Shown piece by piece: positions 1 through 10,690 of a stretch of DNA of 64,000 nt. The notes beneath the pieces were generated by a model. It was not told the DNA's origin. It ran no database searches and saw only the letters and a program-made list of their open reading frames with translations. Location: assembly GCF_019703515.2 (NCBI RefSeq), contig NC_059351.1, positions 22,270,001 through 22,334,000 of the forward strand, given 5' to 3'. A program made the position numbers and the translations under genes. The DNA is from Myxocyprinus asiaticus. Its lineage: Eukaryota; Chordata; Actinopteri; Cypriniformes; Catostomidae. How positions within the stretch are numbered: the stretch's first letter is position 1; the number at the start of each line of letters is the position of its first letter.

Positions 1-124
1 AATTTTAATATATTAATTTATTTTACAATTTTACATTATTCATTGTACAGATAGTTTAGACACATTTGACATAATAAATAATAATGTGAATAAATAATAA
101 TAACAATATTGAACACAATTTGTC

Positions 125-310
125 AGAGCTGTGGTGCAGTGGTTTGCACATGTGCTCCGGACAAATTGTGCAAGTTATGCAAATTATCACAATCCCATTT
201 CACCCTCTCAGCCCAAATATTACCTGTACTCTTTCCATTTTAAATCTATGTGGCAAAGGCTTAAAATAAAAATTATATAATAGTAAAAAATAAATCAAAT
301 AAAAAAAAAT
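125..310 (+). repeat. tRNA-derived SINE, degraded
   Basis: The segment opens with a tRNA-like head (AGCTGTGGTGCAGTGGTTTG at about 128-147), in which TGGTGCAGTGGT resembles a pol III A box. It continues through a pyrimidine-rich body (CCCATTTCACCCTCTCAGCC) into an A/T-rich tail. This order of head, CT-rich body and A-rich tail matches tRNA-derived SINEs of cyprinid fish as I know them. No good B box is visible, so it is old or truncated. The family assignment comes from memory of the repeat and was not searched. Confidence 0.5.
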
Positions 311-343
311 GAAATCAAAATTGGTTAACCTTGTAACACAACA

Positions 344-665
344 TTACTTTCTCTTTATACTAATAGAGTTAAAGGAACAAGATGGCTTTCCTGCCAAGAT
401 AATTTTCAGTCTCAGCTGAGGAAGAAACGCAAACAAATGTGTCTGTTTTGTACTAACAAAAGCTATAAAAATGAACATTAGTCCAGAACAGGTCCAGATA
501 ACAATAAAGACAAAGTTAGAGTCTGATGTAAAATCAATGCAAGTTAAGTCTTTCAGACCTCTGAGAACAATAATCAATGACACAACAACAGTGAAGGAAA
601 AAAGCCAAATAAAACTGCTGTTGAGGGACTGAGTTGTGTTCTGTATGTGCCTAAGCACTGCTTTA
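344..665 (-). CDS. Candidate terminal exon of an unidentified membrane protein
   Basis: On the minus strand a T-rich tract ending in ATAAAG (a plausible splice acceptor, near 662-667) is followed by about 105 open codons to a stop at 344. The reading contains two hydrophobic segments typical of membrane helices, FIWLFSFTVVVSLIIVL and FVFIVIWTCSGLMFIFIAFV. They are separated by a short polar loop with one cysteine, and a basic tail ends in IKRK. NTT and NSS sequons precede the first segment. The first seven residues of the longer open frame (MFYFFYK) are probably the intron tract. I do not recognise the family. The composition is more protein-like than the other short open frames here. It could still be chance, or a pseudogene exon; no upstream exon was found within the window. 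Confidence 0.35.
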
Positions 666-689
666 TAAAAAAAATAAAACATAAAATTA

Positions 690-1394
690 ATAATAAAAAA
701 TAAATAGATATATAAATAAAATGGATGTGCTTTAAAGAAAGGGCTCCAATATCGTTACCGGATGGAATTGCAAACTGTTTTCAAACAGGTTTCAAAAACA
801 CTCCCTCATCTTCAATTGGTTGTAAAAACAGACTCACACTATTGGTCAAGCTGGAATATGAAAATTTATTTTAAATAGTGGTAGACCGATATGGGTTTTA
901 TAATGGCTGATGCAGATATGGCGATATATCACAAAATTTAATGTAGTAAATAAAAAAATAAATAAAAATACATTAAATTTTATTTAGCCCTATATTTACA
1001 TAATTATAATTTCATTTAATTATGTTTTAAGTTTTAAGTGGTATATTGCAGTTTCTTCTGGTGTCTGTTTAGTCATCCAATTTTAGTAATTTATTTGCAC
1101 ATAAAAATAAATTATTCATATATTAGGAAGAAGTAAAAAAAAACAGTCGTCACACAGTCATCTAGCAACCACAGATGGCATGTGCGCATTAGCAATCACA
1201 TTTTGTCACAAAATACTGCATCAAACTACTTGTATATACCACTGTGAATATGACATTTACTGCGCACATTTAAGTGCACGTGAAGCACTTTTACTTTGAA
1301 GTTGCTCTCTCACACTAGTGCGGATCCAGCAAACAGCAATCTCCTGACAGATTTCAGATTCCACGCGGCCCGGAACACCTGCTTGGAGCGTCAC
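690..1394. other. AT-rich spacer with a possible hAT-like fragment
   Basis: No gene is supported. The stretch at about 876-930 (GGTAGACCGATATGGGTTTT) resembles the left end of the hAT-like element at 47533, but no partner end is visible. The rest is low-complexity A/T sequence. A GC-richer patch from about 1310 leads into the LTR at 1395. Confidence 0.4.
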
Positions 1395-2042
1395 TGTCAT
1401 GGTTCCGGCATTTGTGCCGGCTCTTAATGTTGTTTGTTTTTCTCTCTCCCTCGTGTCTCACAGGTGGAGCCGGCATGCATGATCAGTGTTTCCATTCGGA
1501 GACACTGATCACGGCAGTGATTTACTCGCCTGTTCCACCTGCTTCACTTCCGTTCCATTGCGCTCCCTACTTATCCCTTGTGTTTCCTCTCTTTCTTTGC
1601 CAGTTTATTGTAAGCTGTCAATGTTAACTGTGCTCACTTGTGTAGTTGGAGCTTGGTCAAGTGTCTGTTGGTTGCCTGTCTGTAGAGATGTGGTTACCTA
1701 CCCATTTGCCGTCGCCAGTTTGGTGCCCAGTTCCTGTGGAGGAGGATTTCTCGGTCTCAGGCCTCGTCTTGGGGGAGTTATCTTCTGGGCTTTGCACCAC
1801 ACCAGCTTCAACGGACTCTCTTCAGATTGCTCCTGACTTTCACAATGCACACACCCATCATACGAACACACTCTTCCATTAGTCCAGTGGCTCACTTGAC
1901 TTTGCCTTCTGCAGCCGGCGCTGGGTGTGCCTTACCTTTGCCTTGAGAACTTTGTGTTAATAAATCCTTTTGAACTGTCATCTCTGCATTTGGGTCCCTT
2001 GTTTCCTCTTTTCCCCTCATCCCCTCCCCACTGCTCCCGACA
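1395..2042 (+). repeat. 5' LTR of a degraded Ty3/gypsy-type retrotransposon
   Basis: The segment begins TGTCATGGTTCC and ends CCCGACA, giving the TG...CA ends expected of an LTR. AATAAA near 1959 is a plausible polyadenylation signal in its 3' part. Immediately downstream comes a short leader and an ATG in good context (ACCATGG at 2056-2062) that opens a gag-like frame, as expected for the internal region. A piece of the same LTR (the ACTGTCATCTCTGCATTTGG region near 1974-1993) recurs at about 3417-3446, which supports the LTR call and marks the remnant of the 3' copy. Open frames inside this block are not coding. Confidence 0.65.
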
Positions 2043-2058
2043 GAATAAACTGGCTACC

Positions 2059-2320
2059 ATGGACCCAGTGGAGAAGACAACTCTTTGTTCCGCCCTTTCA
2101 CAACAAGGAGCTCTGCTTGAACAACACCAAGATCAAATCTCTGGCTCTGACCGCGCGTTGGAAATGATGGCTTCACAGCTCGTTTTGATTTCACCTTCTC
2201 GTATCACTCGGGTTCCAAGAACGTCAAGCCTGATTCCTTATCTCAATGTTTCAAAATCGAGACCTCCACCGCCCCAGTGGATACCATCCTTCCCGCACCT
2301 TGAGTGGTGGGCATGGTATC
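2059..2320 (+). pseudogene. Gypsy gag N-terminal remnant
   Basis: The frame starts at the ATG just after the LTR (MDPVEKTTLCSALSQQGALL). This matches the start of Gag in fish chromodomain-type gypsy elements (MDP-E, then a leucine/glutamine-rich helix ending near HQDQI). It breaks down after about 80 codons and joins directly to integrase-derived sequence. Capsid, protease, reverse transcriptase and RNase H have therefore been deleted. In an intact element this protein would form the cytoplasmic retrotransposon particle. Family assignment is from remembered similarity. Confidence 0.6.
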
Positions 2321-2329
2321 CTGGAAGGT

Positions 2330-3088
2330 GAAGGCTTAAGTCCACATAGTGCTACAAAACTTTGCGTCCCCCACCACCTGCCCAGTGGTAAAACTGTTCC
2401 ACGATCAGTTCGAACGCACGTCCTTCAGTGGGGTCACTCGTCTAACATCGCTTGCCACCCGGGGGCTACTCGTACCCAAATGCTCATTAGACCACGTTTC
2501 TGGTGGCCATCGCTTGTGCTGGACATTCGCCAGTGAGTTTGTCCTCTGGGTTTCACCCCCAGACAAATGGACAAGAACTGAAAAAGACCCTGCAATGTAT
2601 GGCCTCCCGTAACCCTTCTTCTTGGAGCGAAAATTTAGTTTGGGACAAGTATGCTCATAGCTCGTTGCCGTAATCATCTATGGGGTTATCACCCTTCCAC
2701 TGTAGCCTCGGCTACCAGCCCCCTCTGTTTCCCACCCAAGAGCCCGATGCTCAGGTTCCGTCCGTTCATGCATTTTTGCAGAGGTGCCAGCGCACCTGGA
2801 AAGCTGCCAGAGAAGCCCTCTTATGGACTGGCGCTTGTGTTAAGAGGTCAGTGGACCAACACCGGTCTAAGGCCCCAACTTACGTGTGCGGGCAGAAGGT
2901 TTGGTTGTCCTCCCAGGACATCCTACTCTGTCTCCCCTCATGTAAGCTGGGTCCCAAGTTTACCGGACCGTTCCCCATCACCAAGGTCATTAGTCCACCT
3001 CAAATTACCCCCTCACCTCTGTCGCATACACCCCGTTTTTCACGTTTCTAAAGTCAAACCCATTTTACGTTCTAATTCTGCTGAGTGA
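2330..3088 (+). pseudogene. Gypsy integrase remnant, frameshifted
   Basis: Pieces of a Ty3/gypsy integrase appear in alternating plus frames. [20 protein letters not shown] at about 2453-2512 is the zinc-binding and linker part. The core end follows ([13 protein letters not shown] at about 2548-2572). Near 2610-3050 lies the C-terminal part with [43 protein letters not shown] and KLGPKFTGPFPI, then HPVFHVSKVKPI. Reading it needs several frame changes and there are stops, so it is dead. An intact version would insert retrotransposon cDNA into the chromosome. Confidence 0.8.
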
Positions 3089-3103
3089 CTCCAGCCAGGT
3101 CTC

Positions 3104-3412
3104 CCAATCAACCAAATTGGCCCGGTTGCTAGGGAAGGTGGAGTCACATGGGGTAATGATTAGTGGTTCTCGTTCTCTATTGCGGATTGCGGAAAGCAGC
3201 ATGAGCCTCTACATGCGGAGTCTCCGCGGCGTCATGCACAATGAGCCATGTGATAAAATGCACGGATTGGCGGTCTCAGAAGAGGAGGCAACTGAGACTT
3301 GTCCTCCGCCACCCAGATTGAAGTGAGTAACCGTGTCACCACAAGGACCTACTAAGTAGTGGGAATTGGGCATTCCAAACTGGGAGAAAAGGGGATAAAA
3401 ATTAAAAAATAA
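3104..3412 (+). repeat. SINE-like cyprinid repeat with A-rich tail
   Basis: The block runs from AAATTGGCCCGGTTGCTAGG near 3112, through GGTCTCAGAAGAGGAGGCAA and CCTCCGCCACCCAGATTGAA, to an A-rich tail (GGGATAAAAATTAAAAAATA). It resembles a dispersed cyprinid repeat I recognise by wording, with the same order of blocks. It sits exactly between the gypsy integrase remnant and the leftover LTR tail, so it inserted into, or replaced, part of the 3' LTR. The open frames on it are incidental. Confidence 0.5.
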
Positions 3413-3447
3413 ATAAACTGTCATCTCTGCATTTGGGTCCCTTGTTT
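3413..3447 (+). repeat. 3' LTR scrap of the 1.4-kb gypsy element
   Basis: AATAAACTGTCATCTCTGCA through CCCTTGTTT repeats 1973-2001 of the 5' LTR almost base for base. Only about 30 bp survive. It marks the original right end of the element now reduced to 1395-3447. Confidence 0.65.
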
Positions 3448-4555
3448 TGTTAAACATCATGAGCTCATATGCGTCAGTAGTGGCTCAGATACACAGGATA
3501 GTTTAAATGAAACTGGTCGTTTACCTGTCTAGGACGGCTCCATAGCATGCTGTATTTCCAGCAGTGAAAATATTATTTGAAAGAATTATTTGTTTCTTTT
3601 TTTAATTTGTCTATTTTTCTTTTGATGGTGCATTTATTCATATGTTTTAAGTAATAATTTATGATCCACTTTACAGAGTGTGATAACATAGTTTTAGCTA
3701 TACTACTATTAACTACAATATTTACAGGGTAATCCACTACTTCATGTTCAATGGTCAGTTATACAGTTTTGTGGTCTTTAAATTGAATGCCATGATTTAG
3801 CAATGAAAATAGAGTATTCCATTAAGCTGTGCAAAGAAGCGTAATTATAAAAAGGTTTAATACAATGTATTAATTTATATCCTAATTTATGTATAAAATG
3901 AATATTTCACCCAAAAATGAAAATAATGTAATTATGTACTCACCCTTGTGTTGCTCCAAACCTTTTTTATTTCTTCGATGGAACACAAAATAAAAATCTT
4001 CAAAAATCTTCAAATGACTTTTGCAATATAATGAAAGTGAATAGGCCCTTTCCCATCTACAGACCACCTACAACCGTTGCATTCGCATTCACAATAGGAA
4101 CCGCCGTAGTGACGTCATCTAGTATCGACCATTTAACTGACGTTATTTGCACGTGCATTTCAATAGCAACAACAACAAAATCAACACCACCAATGGAGGA
4201 CACCGGGATCGGAGCTACACTTTTGTTTGTTTAGGGCTGTTTTATATGAACTGTGGCTGCACTGGAAAACATAGGCAGCTACCTTATCAGTTAATGGTTT
4301 AAACAACAGTGTTTTTGGATGAATGAAATCTGAACAGTTTAAAAATCACTTTATTTCATCCTACCTTCATCCATCCTTATACAGCCTCTGAAGGCAGCAT
4401 TTACCAGTTTTCAGGCGCAGCTTGTGTCTTCATGTTACAGTTTAAACTGGGCTCGCGAGGCGTACATGCGGTGCTCCGTGCTGCAGCCGGAGAGATGAGA
4501 CGAGATGGCTGAGATTCTGATCATTTATACCTGTCATCCCAGGAAAAAGTTGATG
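3448..4555. other. Spacer with one MITE end at 3895-4030
   Basis: The only recognisable piece is TTTCACCCAAAAATGAAAAT (3905-3924) followed by TACTCACCC and, further on, GATGGAACACAAAATAAAAA. This is one end of the same TTAA-flanked MITE family found whole at 35035, 38224 and 60929. The rest, including a CpG-bearing stretch near 4100-4130 and 4450-4500, holds no gene I can support. Confidence 0.45.
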
Positions 4556-4564
4556 TAGTCAAGC

Positions 4565-5845
4565 CTTTAGATAATTAGCATCCGATAGGAGGTGTACTGA
4601 ATTGGAGGAGTACCTGTGGATGTATTTTAAGGCTAACCTTCAAACTCAGTGCCTCCATAAGTCTGGTTCATCCTTGGGAGCAATTTCCAAATGCCTGAAG
4701 ATACTACGTTCATCTGTACAAACAACAGTATGCAAGTATAAACACCATGGTACCACACAGCCATCATATCGCTCAGGAAGGAGAAGCATTCTGTCTCCTA
4801 GAGATGAACGTAGTTTGGTGCAAAAAGTGCAAATCAATCCCAGAACAACAGCAAAGGACCTTGTGAAGATGCTGGAGGAAACAGGTAGACAAGTATCTAT
4901 ATCCACAGTAAAACGAATCCTATATTGACATAACTTGAAAGGCTCCTCAGCCAGGAAGAAGCCACTGCTCCAAAACCACCATAAAAAAGCCAGACTACAG
5001 TTTGCAAGTGCATATGGTACAAAGATCTTACTTTTTGGAGAAATGTCCTCTGGACTAATGAAACAAAAATTTTACTGTTTGGCCATAATGACCATTGTCA
5101 TATTTGGAGGAAAAAGGGTGAGGCTTGCAAGCGGAAGAACACCATCCCAACCGTGAAGCATGGGGGTGGCAGCATCATGTTTTAGGGGTGCTTTGCTACA
5201 GGAGGGACTGGTGCACTTCACAAAATAGATGGCATCATGAGGAAGGAAAATTATGTGGATATGTTGAAGCAAAATCTCAAGACATCAGCCAGGAAGTTAA
5301 AGCTCGTCGCAAATGGGTCTTCCAAATGGACAATGACCCCAAGCATACCTCCAAAATTATGACAAAAATGGCTTAAGAACAACAAAGTATTGGAGTGGCC
5401 ATCACAAAGCTCTGATCTCAATCTGATAGAAAATGTATGGGCAGACCTGAAAAAGCGTGTGCTAACAAGGAGGCTGACTCAGTTATACCAGTTCTGTCTG
5501 GAGGAAAGGGCCAAAATTCCAGAAACTTATTGTAAGAAGCTTGTGGAAGGCTACCCAAAACGTTTGACCCAAGTTAAACAATTTAAAGGCAATGCTACCA
5601 AATATTAACAAAGTGTATGTAAACTTCTGACCCACTGGGAATGTGATGAAAGAAATAAAAGCTGAAATAAATCATTCTTTCTTTCTACTATTATTATGAC
5701 ATTTCACATTCTTAAAATAAATTAGTGATCCTAACTGACCTATGAAAGAGAATGTTTTCAACGATTAATGTCAGGAATTGTGAAAAAAACATATTTAAAT
5801 GTATTTGGTTAAGGTGAATGTACATTTCTGACTTCAACTTTATAT
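4565..5845 (+). mobile_element. Sleeping Beauty-like Tc1 fossil, left end missing
   Basis: The right part ends in an inner direct repeat (AACTTCTGACCCACTGGGAA near 5620-5639) and an outer terminal sequence (TGTACATTTCTGACTTCAAC near 5818-5837). These match the two-repeat (IR/DR) terminal structure of salmonid/cyprinid Tc1 elements of the Sleeping Beauty group. No matching left terminal repeat lies upstream of about 4565, so the left end was lost. The element carries a broken transposase in plus orientation. Confidence 0.85.
4602..5608 (+). pseudogene. Tc1 transposase pseudogene (Sleeping Beauty type)
   Basis: Residues in successive frames match a Tc1 transposase. The DNA-binding part includes HKSGSSLGAISKCLKILRSS and RDERSLVQKVQINPRTTAKD (4650-4870). 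The catalytic part ends with EWPSQSSDLNLIENVW at about 5391-5438. The N-terminus is internally deleted, and there are stops near 4926 and 5154-5186 plus several frame changes. The first catalytic aspartate codon of the (S)DE motif reads AAT (Asn) at 5057-5059, while the second Asp (MDND near 5326-5337) and the Glu (ENVW) remain. An intact enzyme would cut and paste the element at TA sites. Confidence 0.85.
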
Positions 5846-6690
5846 AAAGTACTTAAATTTGTTGATTAAAAAAATATATATATATTAAGTGATTATGCAA
5901 CTGATATGCAGTATATGGCAAAAAGACATGAACAATTTTTTTTTCCACACAGAAGAAAAAATGTCATACAGGTTTAGAACACATGTAGGCTTTTTGGGGG
6001 AACGATTTCTTTAAAGAGATTTTTTTATTTTTTTTTATTTGCTTACATTTTAAATTATTTTATAAAAGAGAAATTTGTCCTCTATTACATTTTTTATATT
6101 TGTGAATCAATATGGATACAAAATAAATCAAAATAAAACTTTGCTTGTGTGCATAGTGTAAATGCATGTACATTTTTGTGCAACTGTGAAAGTATAAAGA
6201 ACAAACCATAAAATATTGCTCTATATCTTTATTAAAAAAATAAAAATAAAAAAAAATAAAAAAAATAATTAAAAAATAAAGTATGCCACATCTGCGATTC
6301 TGCTTTGAGAATTAGCCTTGCTGACAAGCTGTTCTCTTAAGTTCATTAGAGTCACTGACTGTGTGTTCACATGATCTAGCTGCGGGCTGAGAGCCACGCT
6401 GTTGACTCTCTCTCTGGGGGAGCTGGCAAACGTTCAACAGACTGTGACTCATGGCATTTTCATAGAACTGCCTGTACGAAAGCATCCAAACACTATTCAG
6501 TGTGAAAGTTCAACAAGATTAGTCTTCCACTTTGCTGTGACAAACTCTTCACTTTAAGGTTGGCTTGTTCACCAGATGCTTAGTTTTCAGTAAAACGAAT
6601 GTTATGTTAATGTTGAAAAACGTACCTTCTACACAATGGTACGTTTTTGCATTACAGAGCTTTAGAATTCTTTCTGGTATTACTTTCTGC
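5846..6690. other. AT-rich spacer
   Basis: Low-complexity A/T sequence, including A-rich runs at 6230-6280. No gene or recognisable element. Confidence 0.5.
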
Positions 6691-7877
6691 TTTAAGGTTG
6701 GAATTCTGAGATATCAAGTCAAAAGTTCCCACATCCTAGGGTCCGTTTAGACCAAAGTTCTTGCCTGAAAAATCAAGATGCAGACTTTGTTGACAATCAA
6801 ACAAATACCAAACTAACTGCAGCGTTGCCAATTTTTTTCTGTATATGTAATTTTCAGAGTATCTGGCAACTGAACACCCTTCCGGTCAAAATTCTGAGAT
6901 ATCAAGGCAGAATATCCTCACATCCGATGTAGGGTTAGGGGCTGTTCAGACCAAATGCATTCATGCGCAAAGAAGCAAGACACATACTTTGTTGACAAAC
7001 AAATGACTGCAAAGCTAACTGTAGCTTGCCATTTTGTGTTCTAAAACATCATCTTCCGAGTGCAGGGGAAGGAAATGCCTTTATGGTCAGAATTCTGAGA
7101 TATCAAGTCGAAAGTTCCCACATCCTACGAAGCGTCAGGCACCGTTCAGACCAAACAAGTTCTTGCATGTAAAAACAACATGCAGACTTTGTTGACAATC
7201 AAACAAATACAAAGCTAACTGTAGTGTTGGCATTTTTTTCATATATGCCATTTTCTGAGTGTCCGGCAAGCGAACACCTTCCTGGTTGAAATTTTGAGAT
7301 ATTCAAGGCGGAATATCCCACATGCGATGCAGCATTAGGGGCCATTCAGACTGAACGCATTCCAAGACACATACTTTGTTGACAATCAAACAACTATAAA
7401 GCTTACTGTTGCGATGCCATTTTGTTTTCTTATATATTGTCGGACAATGGAGCGTTTTTTATGGTCAGAATTTTGGAGAAGTATGAATATCCCACATCTG
7501 ATATAGTGTTTGGGGCCGTTCAGACCGAACGCATTGTTACACTAAAAAGCAAGACACAGACATTTTTGACTATCAAACAGCTGTAAATATAACTGTAACT
7601 TTACCATTTTGTGTTCTAATGTCAACTTCCAAGTTTTGGGAAATGGAATGCCTTCATGGTCAGAATTCTGAGATATCAAGTCAAAATTCAACGCATCCGA
7701 AGCAGCATTAGGCCCATTCAGACCGAGCGTGTTCTGAGCGCTTAAACCAAGATCTCCAGATGGGTTTTTAACAGACAAGCTTCTTTTTAACTGACTAAAA
7801 TATGTGGAGCTACTGCAAAAATGCTGAAAACAGAGCGCAGAAGGACGCAATAACACTTTTGGTTTGGACGGCCCCTT
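6691..7877. repeat. Diverged tandem array of about 195 bp, six units, with inverted ends
   Basis: A motif close to GAATTCTGAGATATCAAGTC recurs at about 6701, 6891, 7088, 7288, 7468 and 7663, spaced 180-200 bp. Each unit also contains a CCGTTCAGACC-like block and ACTTTGTTGACAATCAAACA. The right end (TTTGGTTTGGACGGCCCCTT, 7857-7876) is the inverse of the GGGTCCGTTTAGACCAAA block near 6739. The array may therefore have grown inside a short inverted-repeat transposon. No protein is encoded; the minus-strand frame at 7542-7856 is incidental. Confidence 0.65.
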
Positions 7878-8943
7878 AGACTTCGACCAATGTTTCCTTC
7901 ATTTGTATTTTTGTTCAATTGTTTATCTTTCTTTGATTGCTCATAATTTGTTTCTTAGTTTCTTTAATTTATTACTGACTGTTCACTTAATTACTTGAAA
8001 AAGTAATACATTGAAGACATGTTCACTTAACTGGAAACACATGAATGCTACATGTCATTGTTTTAATTTGTTATTACTTATAATAATATTGAAAGTTTTA
8101 CTTGTTTAAAGTTTTTAATAGCATATAAATTGTTCAGTAGCATATTAGTGCTATATGACATTCTGTTTTAAATTGGATTCCTTTCAAACAGTGTAAGAAG
8201 CTTTCAGAATCACTGAAATGTTCTTATATTTATTTCTAAGTGACAAGAGCTGAATTTTCAAATATTTGGCTATATTGGGGATTTTGCAAAGAGAAGGCAT
8301 TTATTCTACATCACAGTATGTAATAAGAGCATCAATTAACTAGAAAGTATATAACTAGCTGGCAATCAAAACTGCACCAGCTGAAATATTTATGAATAAT
8401 TGTATCAGCTGCTAGGAAATGACAACAGCCCACCTTTGCATGACTGAGGCTTGTTAATAAAGACAGAACATGATTAGAAGAGCTGAAATCAAAGGGGAGT
8501 GGTGGTGATGTCTCGAGAGTTCTCAAGCGCTCACTGTTTCTTGCTCTAGGAAGGAGTGGAGAGGAAGCCATGCAGATCAAGGCCATCCGAGACCCTCTGT
8601 GAAGCTGGCAGAAGACGCCCACTCACCCACTCAACAGGCACTGGAGTCCGCCCTGCTTAATTAATTTACACAGCTCTGCAGGAAACCGCTCTGAATATCA
8701 CCTTTGTGGAAAAATTAATTCATTCTTCAGCAACAGCTTGTTTTGTTGATGAGTACCGTTGTGTAATGGAGTCTGAATGAGGGTCAAATGCCTGTCTGTC
8801 TGTCTAGTACTAGCAAACATTTTCTGCAAGCTTTTATTTTACTGGTCAACGGCTGTGCCACTGATTACTGATCACAAAATTGTGTGGAATCTTTAATATT
8901 TCTTATATGTCATACATTTTTCAAAATCACACAGAGGGGTAAT
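7878..8943. other. Spacer, nothing recognised
   Basis: Moderately AT-rich single-copy-looking sequence. The 96-codon frame on the minus strand at 8332-8622 shows no recognisable domain. Confidence 0.4.
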
Positions 8944-9715
8944 CACTAGTATGCAAGCAACAGCGAGAGAGTAGCAGGCTATTTTATTGATATGACCTTT
9001 TTCGCACCTGTATTCCAATATACATCTTGATGAAATCCTTCCTCATGATCACGCAGCATGTTTTTATCAGCTGAATGGGAGACTAAACACTATTAAAAGT
9101 GTGACGAGACTCTCGCTGCACGTGCAAGCCATTTGCGCATCACATGCCGATCAACTATTAAGCCCTTTTCTGTGAATCGCACCTGCAAAATACAAAAACT
9201 TTATGTCCAGGTTTAATTTACATTTTGCATAGACTCAGATTTTTGAATCCCACGATGTGGGTTTATGTTTTCTCTTTTAACCATTTAATGTAATATTGAG
9301 TGTGACTATTGTTTAAGGACGGTGTACCTCTATGCTGGGTTGGAAATCTCAAGGATTAATAGTGGTGTTTTGAAAGCAAAAAGTAACAAATGAAACACGG
9401 AATGTAGGCTATCATCTGCGCATAGTGACCGAAGCAAAGTGGGCGTGTTTACTTGCGCGATTAACCGAAAGTGAAGCACTGCAGGCTTGTGATGTGTGAA
9501 TGGCTTGCACGCGCTGCACGAGTCTGTTGGGTATACTGCTGTCTCGTCACATTTGAACTTTTTGTTTAGCCTCCCATTCAGCTCACGAAAACACGCTGCA
9601 TGATCATGAGGAAGAATTACATCAAGATGTAGATTGGAATGCAGGTGCGGAATTTATATAAATAAAATAGTCTACTCCTCTCTCGCTGTTGCTGGCGTGC
9701 CAGTGATTACCCCTC
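8944..9715. repeat. Long-TIR hairpin element (about 770 bp)
   Basis: The left arm starts GAGGGGTAATCACTAG at 8944. The right arm ends CAGTGATTACCCCTC at 9715, its reverse complement. The match continues inward for about 250 bp: AGCAACAGCGAGAGAG pairs with CTCTCTCGCTGTTGCT, CATCTTGATGAAAT with ATTACATCAAGATG, and AGCTGAATGGGAG with CTCCCATTCAGCT. About 240 bp of loop separates the arms. No open frame is present, so it is a non-autonomous foldback or MITE. No clear target duplication is visible, so the superfamily is undecided. Confidence 0.8.
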
Positions 9716-9794
9716 CGAGTGCCAATGCTGGCACGCATGCCACAGGTTGCAGACACCTAGTCTTGTATCTGCTTTTTTAATGGTTTTTAACTCA

Positions 9795-10690
9795 TATAAA
9801 GTTATACGGTCGCTAGGGTGTTCATGATTGTTACTAGGTCATCACTATGCGGTTGCTAATGTGTTCTGGGTGGTTACTGAGGCATTTGCAAAGGTGTTCT
9901 GGGTGGTTTCTAATGCACTGCTAGGGAGTTGCTAAGGTTGTTAAGGCACTGCTAGGTTGTTACTAGGGTGTTCTGGGTGATTGTTAGGGCACTACGCGGT
10001 TGCCAGGTTGTTTTGGGTGGTTGTTAAGGCACTGCTTGGCCGTTGATTGGGTGATCTAGGTGGTTGCTAAGGCACTGCTAGTGGTTTGCTAGGTTGATCT
10101 AGGTGGTTGCTAAGGTACTGCTAAGTGGTTGCTAGGGTCAGGGCCGTATTATTGCACAGGCTTATGGGAAGTCGGAGCATCCACCACAGTACTCTCCCGT
10201 CGACCTTTGCTGGAGGGCACGTATGTAAACGCGTTCAGATGGAGACACTGATTGCTAGGGAGTTCAGGGTGGTTGCTAAGGTACTGCTAGGTGGTTGCTA
10301 GGGTGTTTTGGGTGGTTGCTAAGGTACTGCTAGGCGGTTGCTAGGGTGATGCTAAGGTACTGCTAGGCAGTTGCTAAGGTGATCTATGTGGTTGCTAAGG
10401 CACAGCTAGGCGGATGCTAATGTGTTTTGGATGGTTGTTAAGGCACTGCTAGGTGGTTGCTAAGGCACTGCTAGGTGGTTGCCAGGGTGTTGTGGTTGTT
10501 TTGTAGGCTGTTGCTGGTTGGGTGCCAGGATGTTCTGGGCGGTGGTTAGAACACTGCTAGGTGGTTGCTAGGATGTTGTTAGTCAGTTGCCAGGGTGTTC
10601 TGTATGGTTACTAAGACACTGCTGGGCAGTTGCTAGGATTATCTGTGTGGTTGCTAAGGCACTCGTAGGTGGTTGCTAAGCTGATCTGGG
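9795..10690. repeat. Minisatellite, unit about 45 bp
   Basis: Many degenerate copies of GGTTGCTAAGGCACTGCTAG and GGTTGCTAGGGTGTTCTGGG lie head to tail. A non-repeat stretch of about 115 bp (10140-10255) interrupts the array. The array resembles a minisatellite motif common in cyprinid genomes. No coding content. Confidence 0.8.

Noticed and set aside
1412..1895. Overlapping open frames of 65-116 codons on both strands
   Set aside because: They lie inside the LTR of the degraded gypsy element and share no protein-like motifs.
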